From NCBI GenBank assembly GCA_001931875.2, contig MSJH02000662.1, positions 1 to 59,919 on the forward strand: a DNA stretch of 59,919 nucleotides. Direction: 5' to 3'. Both the position numbers and the translations under genes were made by a program. Of the stretch, positions 12,738-25,800 are shown one piece after another (position 1 is the first letter of the stretch; every line of letters begins with the position of its first letter). A model generated the notes under the pieces. It made no database searches, was not told where the DNA came from, and was given only the letters and a program-made list of their open reading frames with translations. This stretch comes from Byssochlamys sp. IMV 00236. Its lineage: Eukaryota > Ascomycota > Eurotiomycetes > Eurotiales > Thermoascaceae.

Positions 12738-13747
12738 GAATTAATTGAAATATATACATTACTGTACATCGATTCAGGTCCCGACTTTACCATCATCCAA
12801 ATTTAGTGTGTCTGAAACTACTTGTGAAATCAACACTTCAAAATGCAACCTTAACCATGTTACAAACTTCAACTTTCAATTGCCAATCTTCTCGTTCTTA
12901 AAGAGTCAATGTACATTTATTTGAACTGAAAAAAGTGGTCATCATTATTGTTATTATTGTATTCGTTTTATTACTGCACTTCTTTTGTTAAAAGTACCAA
13001 GGTATGAATTGTCTTGTGACTCTACAGAATTCCTTAACTTGTTAATGTAAACTAAAGAATAAGTAAAAAAAAAAGACCAACAAGATTATGCGTGTCTAAT
13101 AAATGCTTTATTCAAGGTAAAAAAAAAAAAAATCATGTATTCATTTTGTAACTCATTCATTCACGTTGTTTACATGAAGCTCTCCTTGCAATCGGTCATT
13201 CAAATCAAGATTTATTTCCGCGGGGCAAGTCTTTCCCCACACCATTAATTTCTTATTCCGATATTATTAATTTTTTTCCAAAGGACTTTTTCATCATTTT
13301 CCCAGTGGGAAAACCATGAGGGTCCCTGTTCATTGTATTTCGTAAGCAATGGATATTTGTTGTTGGCTATAGATCAAATCAAGATAAGCTTATAAACCTT
13401 ACTCAAAATGGAGAAGCTGCAGATGCATTGTTTAGCATGCGCATGTAAAAAGCGTCTGTGCATACAATAACTGTGTTTGATATATTACATCAACATGTAC
13501 ACAAGCATACACATATGACAAGCCCTCTTCTTCTTATTCTTTGCCTGTTCATAATTACACTTTTTTTTTTCTTTGAAAGAATAGCATCATCGGAGAAGTG
13601 ATCATGAGAAAATCCAAGACGGGAAGTTTTGGGAATATGAAACCCTGTAAATTAAGTTTATTCCTCTTTCTTTTTCACTTTTTTCTCTTCTTTCCCTCCT
13701 TTTTTATTCTTCTTCTTTCATTCGTCCCTTTTTATACTTTGTGACAA
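12738..13747. other. Intergenic 1 kb, promoter side of the WRKY-like gene
   Basis: No coding exon recognised. The final 130 bases before 13748 are strongly pyrimidine-rich (runs of TTTCTTT and CTTTC), resembling leaders of other genes in this window. Confidence 0.4.
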
Positions 13748-14835
13748 ATGACAGAATTTAATTATCCTTTAGCCAAGGAAAATGCAAAGACAGTACCATT
13801 GTACCATCATGAACAAGTACCATTTCAGTCCTTTTATAAACAAAATACAGTCAGTAATCAAGCTAAACTGCCAGCAGATCAGAATGTGTCAGGGGACCTT
13901 CAGGACATCATCTATAGTTATCAATCGCAACCAGAGTTGCTCAAATTAATTTTATCTAGTAAATTAGAAGAAGATAAGAGAAGAGCAGAGGAAGCAAAGC
14001 TACGAGCAAAAGAATTGGATCTTTTATTGATTCAGCAGCAACTAGGCAACAATAGCAATAGCAACTATAATAACAATAGTAACAACAACAACAACAATAA
14101 CAATAACAATAATGATCTCGTCAATCTATTTCCTTTAAACATGCAACCTATGAATCAAAGTCCAGTGAGACGCCCTAGCTTAGATGCTATTCTATCTACA
14201 CCTTTATTGTCACAACATAGGCGTGATTCTACCTTTGGTTCTTCATTTACTTCAGATGAATTAGATGACCAAGCATTCTCTCCCATCACATCATCCACAG
14301 CAACGACTACCCCTGTTTCCTCATCTGCGCTTCTTCACATGGAAAGGTAAATTTTAATCACCCGATCCATTTGCGTTTATGGGCTCTAATATATATAACA
14401 TGATAGTTACCCTTCAGCCGTTATGTCATCATTAAGTAAGTTACCAGATGAAAATGCACACAAAATTCAAAGATACAGCATACCTCCAAGGCCACGTAGG
14501 AGAAGAGAGATGCAGGCGATCACCAAGATTGTAGAGACAAGAGAGTATCCTTACATAGACGGTTACTTTTGGAAAAACAATGGTAACACGATACAAAAAA
14601 AGACGGGGAATAAAAGCGTGTATTATAAATGCTCCAATAGCAACAAGGTAAACTCATATAGTCATTTATTATTAGTTTCAGTAGTAGAGTAACCCGTGAT
14701 TTTTTTTTTTCTTCTTGTTAGGGTTGTCCTGTTAACAAGACAGTAACATGGAAAGGCAATGGAGAATATTTGATAAAGTACCGAGGAGAGCATTTATTAG
14801 AATGTAATAAGGTGCAAAGAATTGTAGACGTGTAA
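13748..14835 (+). CDS. WRKY-GCM1-type zinc-finger protein, 317 aa
   Basis: Exons 13748-14346, 14407-14647 and 14722-14835 (introns 60 and 74 bp). The C-terminal domain (residues about 249-308) has the signature of the WRKY-GCM1/FLYWCH superfamily: YIDGYFWKNNG in the place of the WRKY strand, then YYKC, GCPVNKTV, YLIKYRGEH. The visible ligand pattern is C275-x6-C282-x21-H304-x3-C308; plant WRKY domains end H-x-H or H-x-C, so the last spacing is unusual. The domain is split by the last intron between the two Cys. The upstream part has a charged helix (residues about 70-98), an AAC-rich Asn run (14042-14113), SPVRRPS-type phosphosite-like motifs and a basic RPRRRR cluster before the domain. Likely nuclear DNA-binding; target unknown. 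FLYWCH-type or transposon-derived ancestry is the main alternative. Confidence 0.75.
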
Positions 14836-15052
14836 AGTAGTTATTGTATACCACTGTATGGCCTTTCTCTAAATATGTATATGAACCTTATGATGTTACC
14901 CCCCCTTATTTTGTATATCCAACTGGATTGGATGAATATATGATTTTTATATAGAAAGTAACAATACAGTCGACAATAGTGTCGATCGCACAATTACGTG
15001 CTACGTTTTAATATCTTTATTTTATTTGTAATACATATTCTCTATTTACAAC

Positions 15053-16332
15053 TCAAGACATGCTTTCAACATAAGCAAGTGTCCTCTCTTTCACTTTCTG
15101 TACGTCGTCTTCTGTCCCATTATTCTTTTCAAATTGTAGCCATTTCTTGAATATAAACTTCATCTTTTTAGATGAAAACTTCATGGAAGCAACACGTTCA
15201 AACAGACGTCTATATTTTAAACTTGTTAGTCCCTTTTGATATGAATTACATGTATATCTATGAATACCTCGCCATTTCCACATCACCCACTTTAATTTCC
15301 ATGTCCAAATAGACGTTCCAAAGATCTAATCGTTTAGGATGATTACTCACAATGCCTTCTAATAGAGTACGTCCTCTTTCTGCTTCTCCATATTTAAATT
15401 CGAGTTGTGCAAACTTTTGGACAGTTTGAATATCTATTTGATTTGTTAGTTTATATCACACATACAAAATATATTCCAAACTCACGTTCGTGCTTTGGGA
15501 GCACCTTTAAGCTCCTCTGAAGTGTTTCTCTTGCCTTTTCCACCTTATTATGTTGTAGCAGGAACAAGCCAAAGCTAGTCCAGACATCACGCGACTGTCC
15601 AAACTTCTTGCACATCTCTTCCCAAACAGATTCTGCCTTATCCAGTTTATCATTACGCTCATAAATCTTGGCCAGCTCCTTATACACCTTGACTGGCTCA
15701 CAATAGATCGTTGCTCGTTTAAACACGTCTTGAAGAGTCTCTTCTGTACCAAAGCTATTTTCCAAGTTCATCAGAGCCACCCAGACGTTCATCTTTTCTT
15801 GCTCTTCTCTAAAATTAATCGTCTTCAACGCACGTTCACCAATCTTGCGTGCCTTATCAATCTCTGATAGTTTGAGCTCATAGGCCATGTAGTTGATCCA
15901 AAGGTACGATGAATTAGGCGATCCAACCAGTAATCGCTCAAAGTCATATCCATTCTGTGGTGCTCGTTCGTTTAATTCTCCTGTTAAATCTTGTTCAATC
16001 TCTTTCTTCTTTTTGGATTTTTTGTTCTTTTTTGTTTCTTCTTCATCACTTTCGCTTTCTTCGTCTTGTTCTTCTTCATCGCTCGAATCAACTCGATTGT
16101 TGATGCCCGTCCAATCGAAACTGTCAATCTCTAAGGCTGCAGTTGATGTATCCTTTTGTTCTGTCACTTCTGATTTATCTTGTTTTCTCTTCTTCTTGGC
16201 TGGTTCTTCATGAGATTTGGTATCATTTTTCTTTTCAACAGCTTTCTCTGTTTGCTTATGAATTGCCTGATCCTTCTTGGCATCGTTGGTATGCTCAGCC
16301 TTTTTGGTGCTGTTGTTCTTTCTCTTGCCCAT
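15053..16332 (-). CDS. Stand-alone Rrp5 C-terminal (HAT/TPR) module, 389 aa
   Basis: Exons 16332-15486, 15433-15268 and 15209-15053 (introns 52 and 58 bp). After a Lys-rich N-terminus and an acidic stretch (residues about 100-130) the protein matches the C-terminal HAT-repeat region of Rrp5/PDCD11: [33 protein letters not shown] cut here to its core [57 protein letters not shown] and a C-terminus [19 protein letters not shown]. Rrp5 is normally about 1700 residues with 12 S1 domains before this region and acts in 18S and 5.8S rRNA processing. Here an in-frame TAA lies three codons before the ATG, and the next gene occupies the upstream DNA, so no S1 domains are attached. A separately encoded S1 part elsewhere is expected. 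Confidence 0.85.
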
Positions 16333-16596
16333 AATAACTTAAAGGGAAACTCTAGAGAAACTGGCCGAAAAAATAGAAATATAGCCTGCAGTCACAGTGG
16401 CTTAAGTCCGTTTTTAGAAGTCGCTGATAATGCAAAGTAGATCAATTGCCTTAAAGTCACAAAAAGAAGTATGAAAAAGTATATATTTGGTCATAAAAAA
16501 AAAGAGAGGGGAGAAGAAATAAAAGATACAGTTATGTACTTATAAATAATTTAACAGTGGAGAGCTTTCGTCTATATAAAGTAAAAGGGGGGGGAT

Positions 16597-18241
16597 CTAA
16601 TGATGGTGATGATGATGATTGTCTTCATGACAGCTGTTATCAGAAGTAGTTAGCTGAGCCTTTGTTGAGCTAGCATCCTCTAAATAGATCAATATATCTT
16701 GTATATTACGACAATCATTTTTTACTGTATCTTTGACAAGTTGCTCTAGTTGATGTGCCTTTTGCATTGACATTGCTGGGTTCAATTGAAGGACCAAGTC
16801 GATATGATTGTATCTTCCTTGCTTACGTCCTCGAATAGAATGAAAATTAACCAAGTCTGACTCTGTAGCCTATTAAACAGAGTAAATACCTTCCACTGTC
16901 ATTTATATGTGCTTACCTTCACTTTAGATACGGCTGCTATCACAGATTGCATTTCATTTGCAGAAATTCCTCGGTCCATTAACTCACTCATGGATGATCT
17001 GATTAACCCGACGCTGCTTTGGACCAGCATGGCCGAAACTGCGATACCGCCAAGTGGATCAAGAACAGGCATGCCTGCATAACTACCAACGATAGCTACA
17101 AGGGCAACCGCACTAGAATATGCATCTGATCGATGATGCCTAACAACATGGTAAGCATCTTTTATAAATCATATACATACAGACGAAGAACTTACCATGC
17201 GTTGGCTATGAGCACATCACTACGCTCTTCTTGACCAACCTTGATGGCTACGTATCAGCTCTGTTAGCCTCTTTTTATGTAACTCATCCCTTTTCTTTCC
17301 TTTTATACTTACTCACTCGATATAACCATTCTTTAATGATCACACTTGCCAGAGCAAACCATGCAGCATTAGGATCTAACACGCCACCATGTCCGTGTGA
17401 ATGGCCCAGGAACGAATGCGATTCGGCTACAGTGCTACCAGCAGCTGCGACGGCAGTGGTAACAGAGGGTGTCGAAACTTGAAGCGTTGCAAGTAAAAGA
17501 TCAAATGAATGCCATCCAATACCAACAGCACCTGCCAAAAGCAAGGAAGATACTGCCACTGATCCAACTGTTTCGAATTTTCCTATATAAAAAATGCATG
17601 AATATGTCATCATGCTTCAATTATTCTTTGTCCAAAAGTACCGTATCCATAAGGATATAGACTATCTGGAGGCTTTCGAGACATTCTATAGGTGTAAAGT
17701 GTCACAAAGTCACTCAGTAAATCTATTCATGCAAATAAAAAAGTTAGAAACCTTTCACCTTTCATCATTAAAAAAAAAAAAACTTGCCACTAAAGGAGTG
17801 AAGTGATTCTGCTAATAGTGATGCAGAGTTCATCATCCTACATAATAGTCAGTAACCAATGACCCTCTCTTTTATTGACTTACCATCCTGCAACACCTTT
17901 GCTAACTGTTAACCCAACATTGGAGGCTAGACCGATGATAGTTATCCGAGTACCACGCTTACCTAAAGAAAACAGGTATAAATATCTTATCTACGACAAG
18001 TATATTTCTTTTTACTTGAGGACTTTAGGGATGTTAAAAGGTCTGCGTCATGATGATGATGTCCGTGTGTGCCATGCTGTCGAACACTTCCATTCCAAAC
18101 TGGATGACGGCGATTGTTGTGTGAAGCAGTGAGGGCCTTTGTGATAAAGAAGCGATTTAAAGGTTTGCGACAAAATAAAGACTGTTTGTATAATATAGAT
18201 CGATGCAGCACGTTCCTTTGTGCTGCAAACATGGTCGTCAT
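16597..18241 (-). CDS. Mitochondrial-type cation diffusion facilitator (Mmt1/Mmt2-like), 417 aa
   Basis: Eight exons in coding order: 18241-18016, 17962-17884, 17837-17788, 17722-17642, 17582-17313, 17247-17196, 17139-16917, 16869-16597. The N-terminus is Arg/His-rich without acids (presequence-like), followed by a HGTHGHHHHD loop. CDF motifs include ESLHSFSDLLSDFVTL, YPYGYGKFETVGS and ANAWHHRSDAYSS, whose His/Asp residues form the metal site, plus a C-terminal cytoplasmic-type domain (HIDLVLQLNP). The sequence fits the Mmt1/2 subgroup, implicated in mitochondrial iron export in yeast. The third intron (17787-17723) has a GC donor (G|GCAAGT), the only reading that restores the conserved SFSDL motif. 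The protein ends in CHEDN plus six His, a possible extra metal-binding tail. The exact start is uncertain; ATGs also lie at 18232 and 18304. Confidence 0.87.
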
Positions 18242-18519
18242 AAAGAGAAGGTACGAAAAAAAAGAAAAGAAAAAGGGCAAGGTTAGAAAATGGCATGATT
18301 TCATAGGTTGGACTGTTTTTTTTTAAAGACAGCATCTGATAACGGATTTTGTTATTCTTATCAGTTGGTAAACACATTAGATCTTTTTATATATTATAAT
18401 TAACCAAGTTTTTATTAAAAGTACACAGTTTTGTAATATATGTGCGTATAAATGCGTGCAATGCTGTACAGAAGATATTATAAATAAATGTATAAAAGGG
18501 GGATGAGATCTTGGAGTAT

Positions 18520-21500
18520 TTAGTGAGCATTAAGAGATTGTTGATGAACCAATTCGGTATAAACACCATTCAACTTGAGAAGCTCCCAATGAGTACCTTG
18601 CTCGATCACACGACCATTCTTGACAACACAAATAAGATCGGCATTTTGAATCGTAGACAGACGATGAGCGATAGTGATGGTCGTACGACCACCTTCTTCA
18701 AGAATATTGTCAATAGCAGCTTGTACCAACTTTTCACTTTCAGAATCAAGAGCAGAGGTAGCTTCATCCAAGAGAAGGACCTTGGGTCTACGAATCAAGG
18801 CACGAGCGATAGCAATACGTTGCTTCTGACCACCAGAGAGTTGAGAACCCTTATCACCTACACGTGTATCATAGCCCTTGGGAAGACTGCTGATGAATTT
18901 ATGAATATTGGCAGCTCGACAGGCGTCTTCGACTTGTTCCTGAGTCACTTGTGTGCCTTCATCAACACCGAAACGAATATTTTCGCCAATGGTCATGTCA
19001 AACAAGACGGGTTCTTGACCGACAAGGGCCATATGGCTACGGAGATTGTACAAGGAATAATTCTTGACGTTGTTGTCATCCAAACGAACGGTACCAGAAG
19101 CAGGATCATACCAACGTTGAAGCATACCGATTGTCGTTGATTTACCGCAACCAGAAGGACCCACCAGGGCAATTGTCTGACCAGCTTTACCGTGAAGGTT
19201 GAATTCACCATTAAAGATGGCGGTATCAGGACGAGCAGGATAACGGAAAGTGATGTTTTCGAAGTCAATGTCTCCCTTGATTTGGCTGTGACTAGGTTCA
19301 ATACCTTCCAATTCAGGATCAATTTCCGGTTCACGTTCAAGAATTTCAAAGGCGGCAATAGCAGAAAACTTGGCCTTGGACAAGGTAGATGTGAAGACAG
19401 AAGCACGACCGACACCTTGAGCAGTGATCATAATAGCCATCATACAAGTAAACATTCTTTGGAAATCGATCATTCCCATGGCAATGAAGTTAGTACCAGC
19501 ATAAAAGGCAACTGCGTTGGTGTAAAGGATAATGCCTTGTTGAAGTGCATAACCAATGGCTGATGTGTAAGCCTTTCTTTGAGCGAGAGAGTGAGGGTGA
19601 TCAGTAGCACGATGATACTTCTTTTCGAAATAAGTTTGCTTGTTAAGAGCGGATACAGTACGGATTTCTTTAATGGCTTCACCAGCAACTTCACCACTCT
19701 GTTCGTTTGCTTTCTTAGTTTTGTCTTCAAAACCACGATGAATAGTAGATTCATAAAAAGTAGCACCGCCGATGAAAGGAGCCATGCAAAGAATGACAAG
19801 AGTTAAAGCCCAAGTTTGAGAGAAGGCGATAGCAAGACCTGATAAAGATGTTAGTCTTAAGGTTTATGCCTTTTTATCTATGTATTTACCTGTGATGGCA
19901 GTAACAATGATTTGAGTGACATCACCCCAAGTCTTGGTAACAAGTTCGTTTACGTTTTTAGAATCAATGGCCAATTTGGATGTAAGAGCGCCAAGGGAAT
20001 TGTCCTCCTGATCATAAAAACCGATTTCTTGCTTCATGAATGCACGGAAGATATCAGCACGTAAACGTTTAGTATAGCGTTCACCAGCAACTTCAAAGGA
20101 AATGACTTGACAAGAGAAACCAATAAATGCACCAATACCAAGGACAACAAATAAGAATGCGTAAAGATTGGTGCCACTCATAGGGCCAGGAGGAGCAGAG
20201 AAGGGATCAATCAGCATAGCGATGACTCTAGCAAAAATAAGGGCAAACAGAGGGAAGACAGCACCAGCAATAGCAGCACCTACGACACCAGTTGCCAATA
20301 ATGGCCATTCGGGACGCATCTGCTTCAATACTTTGCCCATGGGAATACTTTGTTTCTTGGCAGCTTTGCGTTCAGCCTTGGCTTTACGGAGCTTGATTTC
20401 AAAGGCATCAACAGAGGAAGCATGACTAGTGATCTTGATCAGTTGACTAGTAGTGTCCTTTTCGTCGAGCTTTTCATCATTGTTCAATTCTCTAGCAATT
20501 TCCATTTGTTCACGTTGAAGTAATTCTTCAGCATCAGGTTCTTCGACATCAACGCCGACTTGCTTTGTAGCAATTTCTTGCTTTCTGACCAAATCAGCAT
20601 AAACACCATCGAGAGCAAGCAGTTCATTATGAGTGCCTTGTTCAATCAAGTCACCTTGTTGCATAACAACAATCAGATCGGCATTACGGATAGTGGAAAG
20701 ACGATGAGCAATCACGATGGTTGTACGATCAGCAGAAGCGGCATCCAAGGCAGCTTGAACAAGACGTTCGGATTGAGTATCTAAAGCAGAGGTAGCCTAC
20801 AATAAACAGTTGGTGAGTTTGATTAAATTTTCAAGACAATTAGTTTTACCTCATCAAGTAAGAGAATAGAGGGGTTTTTGAGAATAGCACGAGCAATGGC
20901 GATACGTTGCTTTTGGCCACCAGAGAGCATACCACCATGTTCACCGACCATGGTTTCATAACCATCAGGAAGTTGAGAAATAAAGCTGTGACAATTGGCC
21001 TTTTTACAAGCTTCAATAATTTCTTCAGAAGATACTTGATGACTAACACCCATAAGTAAGTTTTGCTTGATTGTCATGTTGAAGAGTACAGGTTCTTGAC
21101 TGACAACACCGATTTGACTACGAAGCCAAGAAACATTGTATTCTTTAAGATCATGTCCGTCAAGGAGAACTTGTCCTTCATTAGGGTCGTAGAAACGCTG
21201 GATCAATTGGACACTGGTTGATTTGCCTGAACCAGAAGGACCAACGAAGGCAACAGTCATACCAGGGCGAATCTTGAGGTTGAGCTTTTTCAAGATGGTG
21301 ATATCAGGACGAGTAGGGTACTTGAACATGACATCCTTAAATTCAATATCAGCGGTGAACCTTTCGGGCTTCAAACCTTCAGTGTTATCGGGATCAATGG
21401 CTGGAACACGATCGATAGTGGCGTAGATCTTGTAAGCGGCACCACATGCGCTAGATACAGCAGACAAGTTTTGAGGTAACTGGAGTAAAGCCATAGCGCC

Positions 21501-22577
21501 CATGATCATTGCAAAGAAGACAACCAGGACATCGGAGCCATCCATCATGTGGTCACGCGTTAATTTGGAACCATACCAGAAGGAAAGGCCGTAGGTACAG
21601 AAGAGGATAAACATAAAGGATCCAAAACCAAAGCCCAAGATTTGACCACGTTGGATACCAGTTTTCATTGCCTTTTCAAGCTTCTTGGCGTAAAGCTCGG
21701 CAAAGCGGTTTTGCAAGGAGAAAGAGTAGACAGTACGGATGCCAGAAAAGACTTGTTCAGCAACAGCACCAGCATCAGCATACGAGTCTTGAGCCTTGAG
21801 AGTATACTTGGTGATGAAGTAACCCATTGCGGCACCACAACCTGCCATGAGAGGGAGAGTAGCCAAGATGACGACAGCGAGACGCCAACCCTTGACGAAG
21901 GCAGTGACGAAACCAGCGACGAATTGACCGACACACATGATAAGGATACCAAACTTTTCAGAGATACCATCTTGAATTAATTGAGTATCAGTAGCAAGAC
22001 GAGTAGTGAGAGATCCTTCTTCGGCCTTGTCAAACCATGACATATCTTGGCGAAGAATAGCATGGACATACATGTTACGAATTCGTCGGACTTGATTTTC
22101 ACCAGTTAAAACCCAGAAGCATTGGGCAATGTAAGCACAGGCAAGAACAGCTGTTCCCATATAAACAAAGATTAGAACGAGAGGGTGGCTGTCTTCGACA
22201 AGATGTGCAAAATCTCCAGATGCCATGCTGTTACCAATTGTTGACATGAATTTACCAAAGATAATAATTGATACAGGTTGCATTGCACCAATACCCGCTG
22301 AAAAGACGCATGCAGTTAAGATCATTAATGCCTCGATCTTTGTGGCAAAACGAAACAATTTATAGATCGGCACTGCAGGTTGCTTCTCTTTCTTTTCCTT
22401 TTTGCTCTTCTTGGTTTTATCGGTTGATTCCTCTTCTATTTTGACATTTTTGGCGGCAGCGATTTCTTCAAGCAGTAAGTGATCCTCATGTTTTTCTATA
22501 CTGGTTGATTTGACCACAATTTCTTCTGTCGATTGAACAGTCGACGAAGACCTCGACGTACTAAGCGCTTCAGTCAT
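18520..22577 (-). CDS. Full-size ABC transporter, ABCB (P-glycoprotein/MDR) type, 1317 aa
   Basis: Exons 22577-20850, 20796-19890 and 19838-18520 (introns 53 and 51 bp). Two homologous halves, each membrane domain then nucleotide-binding domain. NBD1 has Walker [10 protein letters not shown], signature [14 protein letters not shown] and Walker B ILLLDE; NBD2 has [23 protein letters not shown] and VLLLDE, with the H-loop IAHRLSTI in both. The order TM-NBD-TM-NBD and the length match fungal ABCB multidrug or pheromone exporters. The first intron falls just after Walker B of NBD1 (DE|ATSALD). The N-terminus (residues 1-68) is Ser-rich then Lys-rich and cytosolic. Both ATP sites look intact. Substrate cannot be inferred. 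It lies in a minus-strand run between the CDF and valyl-tRNA synthetase genes, with about 270-280 bp spacers. Confidence 0.95.
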
Positions 22578-22847
22578 GTGATTTAATTGATAAAAGAGAA
22601 AAAACTGTGTAGATCAAGAAAAGAAGAAAGAAGAAAGGAAAAATCAGTGGAAAATATATAAGGTTTTCAATGTATCACAGAGTAGGTACGGAACATTCGG
22701 AAGAGGATTGTACCGAGAATATCACCCAATGAAAATAAACAACAAGCTAAAAGCGCACGAGAAAAAAGTGCATATCATGATTGAAACCCCGTTCATTCGG
22801 CACCCATTTCCTTACTTCTGGGATGAGTCAAACGCAAGAATTCGGCG

Positions 22848-25800
22848 TTAGTGTTCTTTATTAGTTATGGTTTGCAAGAGTCGTAAATCATTTTCTAGGG
22901 TATCTCTTTCGAGACGAAGCATAATTAGACGCTGCCTAATGATAAAATGGTAAGTCTTATGTATGTGCTTTCAGTGATATACTTGCTTGTTCTTTTCTTG
23001 TATTGATTCTGGTACGGAATCACTATAACCGTTTTGACTCATACGCACTTGTAGCTTTTCTACATCATTTATGATCTTGTTTAGTTTTTTCGTCAATTGT
23101 TTGTTTTTGTTCTCTATTGCCGCACTCATGTCAGTCCCCTTTGCTGCGGCGTTCTCTAACTGAGCTTTGATGATGTCGGTGGTTGGCACAAAAATTTTCA
23201 AGTTTTCATTAATCACTTTAACAGTATAACTATGCATATCATTTGGCTAATATGCGCGCGTATGCGTAGTATGCGTTTAGCCATAGAGTTTGACAACGCC
23301 AATAATGAATTACCTGTTTATCATCAATTTCAACACTTGATGCCTTGGTGAATTTCTTGATTTCCTTCGTGTAGCTCTGAAGAGGTCCGCTTATCAAATC
23401 AAACTCATTACACCAAATAATAAATGGTAATTCTTTGCTAATACTAATCTGATGACCTTGTCTAAGGGATCTGGAAGCGTGAATGATGGAGAGAATAACC
23501 TTTGTTCATGGTTACTAGATCAGATCGTAAAAAACTATAAATAGCAAACCTTAAAATGATTTTCAACGCCATTATCGTAAAATTGACTGAACTCATTCGG
23601 ATCAGGATATTCTTCCACCATAATAGAAGGAGTATTTCTACTATGAAGGATAGGTAGTCTTGATCGTGTTTGCTGCCACAATTCCTAAATCATAGGGATG
23701 AGAATAGTGCCGATAGATATAGTTACCCATACCTCTGTAACAAATGGCATAAAGGGATGAGCCAGTCTCAATGAAACATCCATACATGCATACAATATTT
23801 TCATCGTATTCATCTATTTGAACTAAGTATTGTATATCTCTATGCATAGAATTATATTTACCTTGTCTTGTTCATCTTCATTCTGTGGGTTCAATACTGA
23901 CTTGGAGAACTCAACATAGACGTCACATACATCTTCAACAATAAACCTCTTTAATGCATCTGCTGCTTCAAACAATCGAAAGTTTTCAAAAGAAGTCTGA
24001 CACTTGGATACTGTGTTTGCCATTCTTGATAAAATAAAACGATTGACAAGAGACAGTTGGTCCTTATCGATGCTCTTGTAGTCAATATTGTTCTCATCCA
24101 GCTTATTCAAGCCATATTTGAAAAGATTCCAGAGCTTATTACAAAAGTGCGTTGTTTGGATCACATTGGAAATATCTAAATTGATTTGCCTAGATTGCTG
24201 TGTATATTGTATAAGCGCAAACCGCAGCGAATCTGTGCCACAGCTGGGAATTCCGTGTGGGTACTCTTTTTCTAGATTTTTTACGCTCCTGTCAATTCTG
24301 ATTGTTAAGTTTCTATTTTTGGTATACAACGAAAAGTGAATACGCACGTGTTAATTTCCTTTTGTGGTAGATTTGATTTGAGCAAGTCCTGCTTCATTCT
24401 TTCTAAGCTGACACCCTCGATAACATGCAATGGATCAATCACGTTGCCCAGCGACTTAGACATTTTACGCCCTTGTGCATCTCGTACCTATTTGTGCATA
24501 AGAACACTAGGTTGATCTAATTCTTTATATCTTACCATAGGATGCAAAAAGATCGTTTCAAACGGTGGCTTATGCTCTGTAAAATAATTGGCCAACATGG
24601 CCATTCGAGCAACCCAAAAGAATAGGATGTCAAACCCCGTTTCCATCACTTGAAGTGGATATCGATCCTACATTATTTGTGTTATTATTATACTAAAATG
24701 ATCGTCGCATCTTACAGGAATTGTTTTGTTTTGAACATCATCCCATCCTAATGCAGAGAGCGGCAGCAAACCAGAAGAAAACCATGTATCCAGTACATCA
24801 TCATCCTACATGGTTTATTAGTAACTGAGTACACAGAATTGTACACTTTTACCTTCTTGAGCTCAAAAGGTGTATTCTTGGAATAGCCTTTGTCTGCCAA
24901 GAGCCTCTTGGCATTCAATCGGGCATCTTCTGTGTTATTTCCTGTTACCCAAAGATCTACAAAGGGAAATGGAGATTATAAGTCATTTTCTATCTCCTCC
25001 CGTCTCTCGGTTACCTTGTTCATGATACTCATTCAACCTTATTTGGTAAGCAGGAATCCTGTGCCCCCACCACAGTTGTCGTGATATGCACCAGTCCTGG
25101 ATATTGTCTATATATATTGACGTCAGTAACTCTGCTGCTATAAATGACTTAAACTTTACCAAGCCATCGATACCATTCTTGAGTATAAGTTTCCGGCAAA
25201 ATTCTCATTTTGCCCTCCTCCACTTGCTTCTTGGATACGTTGGCCAATTCACGGCAATTCAGATACCACTGTGGCTGAAGCAGAGGTTCGATAATATCCC
25301 CTGATCTCGAGCAAAGAGCAATACGCATGACATGCTTATCGTCTCTACCCTTATAGCTTCCCAGCTCTTTCAATTTTTCAATCACACCTTCTCTCACATC
25401 AAATCGATCACGACCCTATCTCGGTTACTAATTGAGTCATTATTGACGTATTTGGAAACTTACGATCCACTCCATTATCCCACACTGTTCATTCAATCTA
25501 CCCATTTTATCAAATATGCTTTTAACAGGAAGATGATGTCGACGAGCACATGCGTAATCATTCGGGTCGTGTGCTGGTGTAATCTACCTGAATATGAGTC
25601 ATACTGGTTTTATTTGTTTATTTTACTATTACCTTGACTACACCAGTACCGAATTCCATATCAACAAGTTCTTTATCACAAATAATAGGAATCTTATTCC
25701 CATGAATTGGATGGTAAACAAACTTGCCATGTAGGCTCTAATCCTTTGGATAAATAACTTATTCCATGACTCTCTATTCTGATTACCTTGTATCTTTCAT

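Noticed and set aside
22932..22982. ValRS ending at the early stop at 22971 (QVYH)
   Set aside because: A good donor at 22982 and a CAG acceptor lead to an exon encoding the coiled-coil tail expected at the end of this enzyme.
24313..24347. Alternative 35-bp intron in the valyl-tRNA synthetase gene
   Set aside because: Shorter than every other intron here and it leaves extra residues before the conserved [11 protein letters not shown] block; the 59-bp choice (24289-24347) matches the family.
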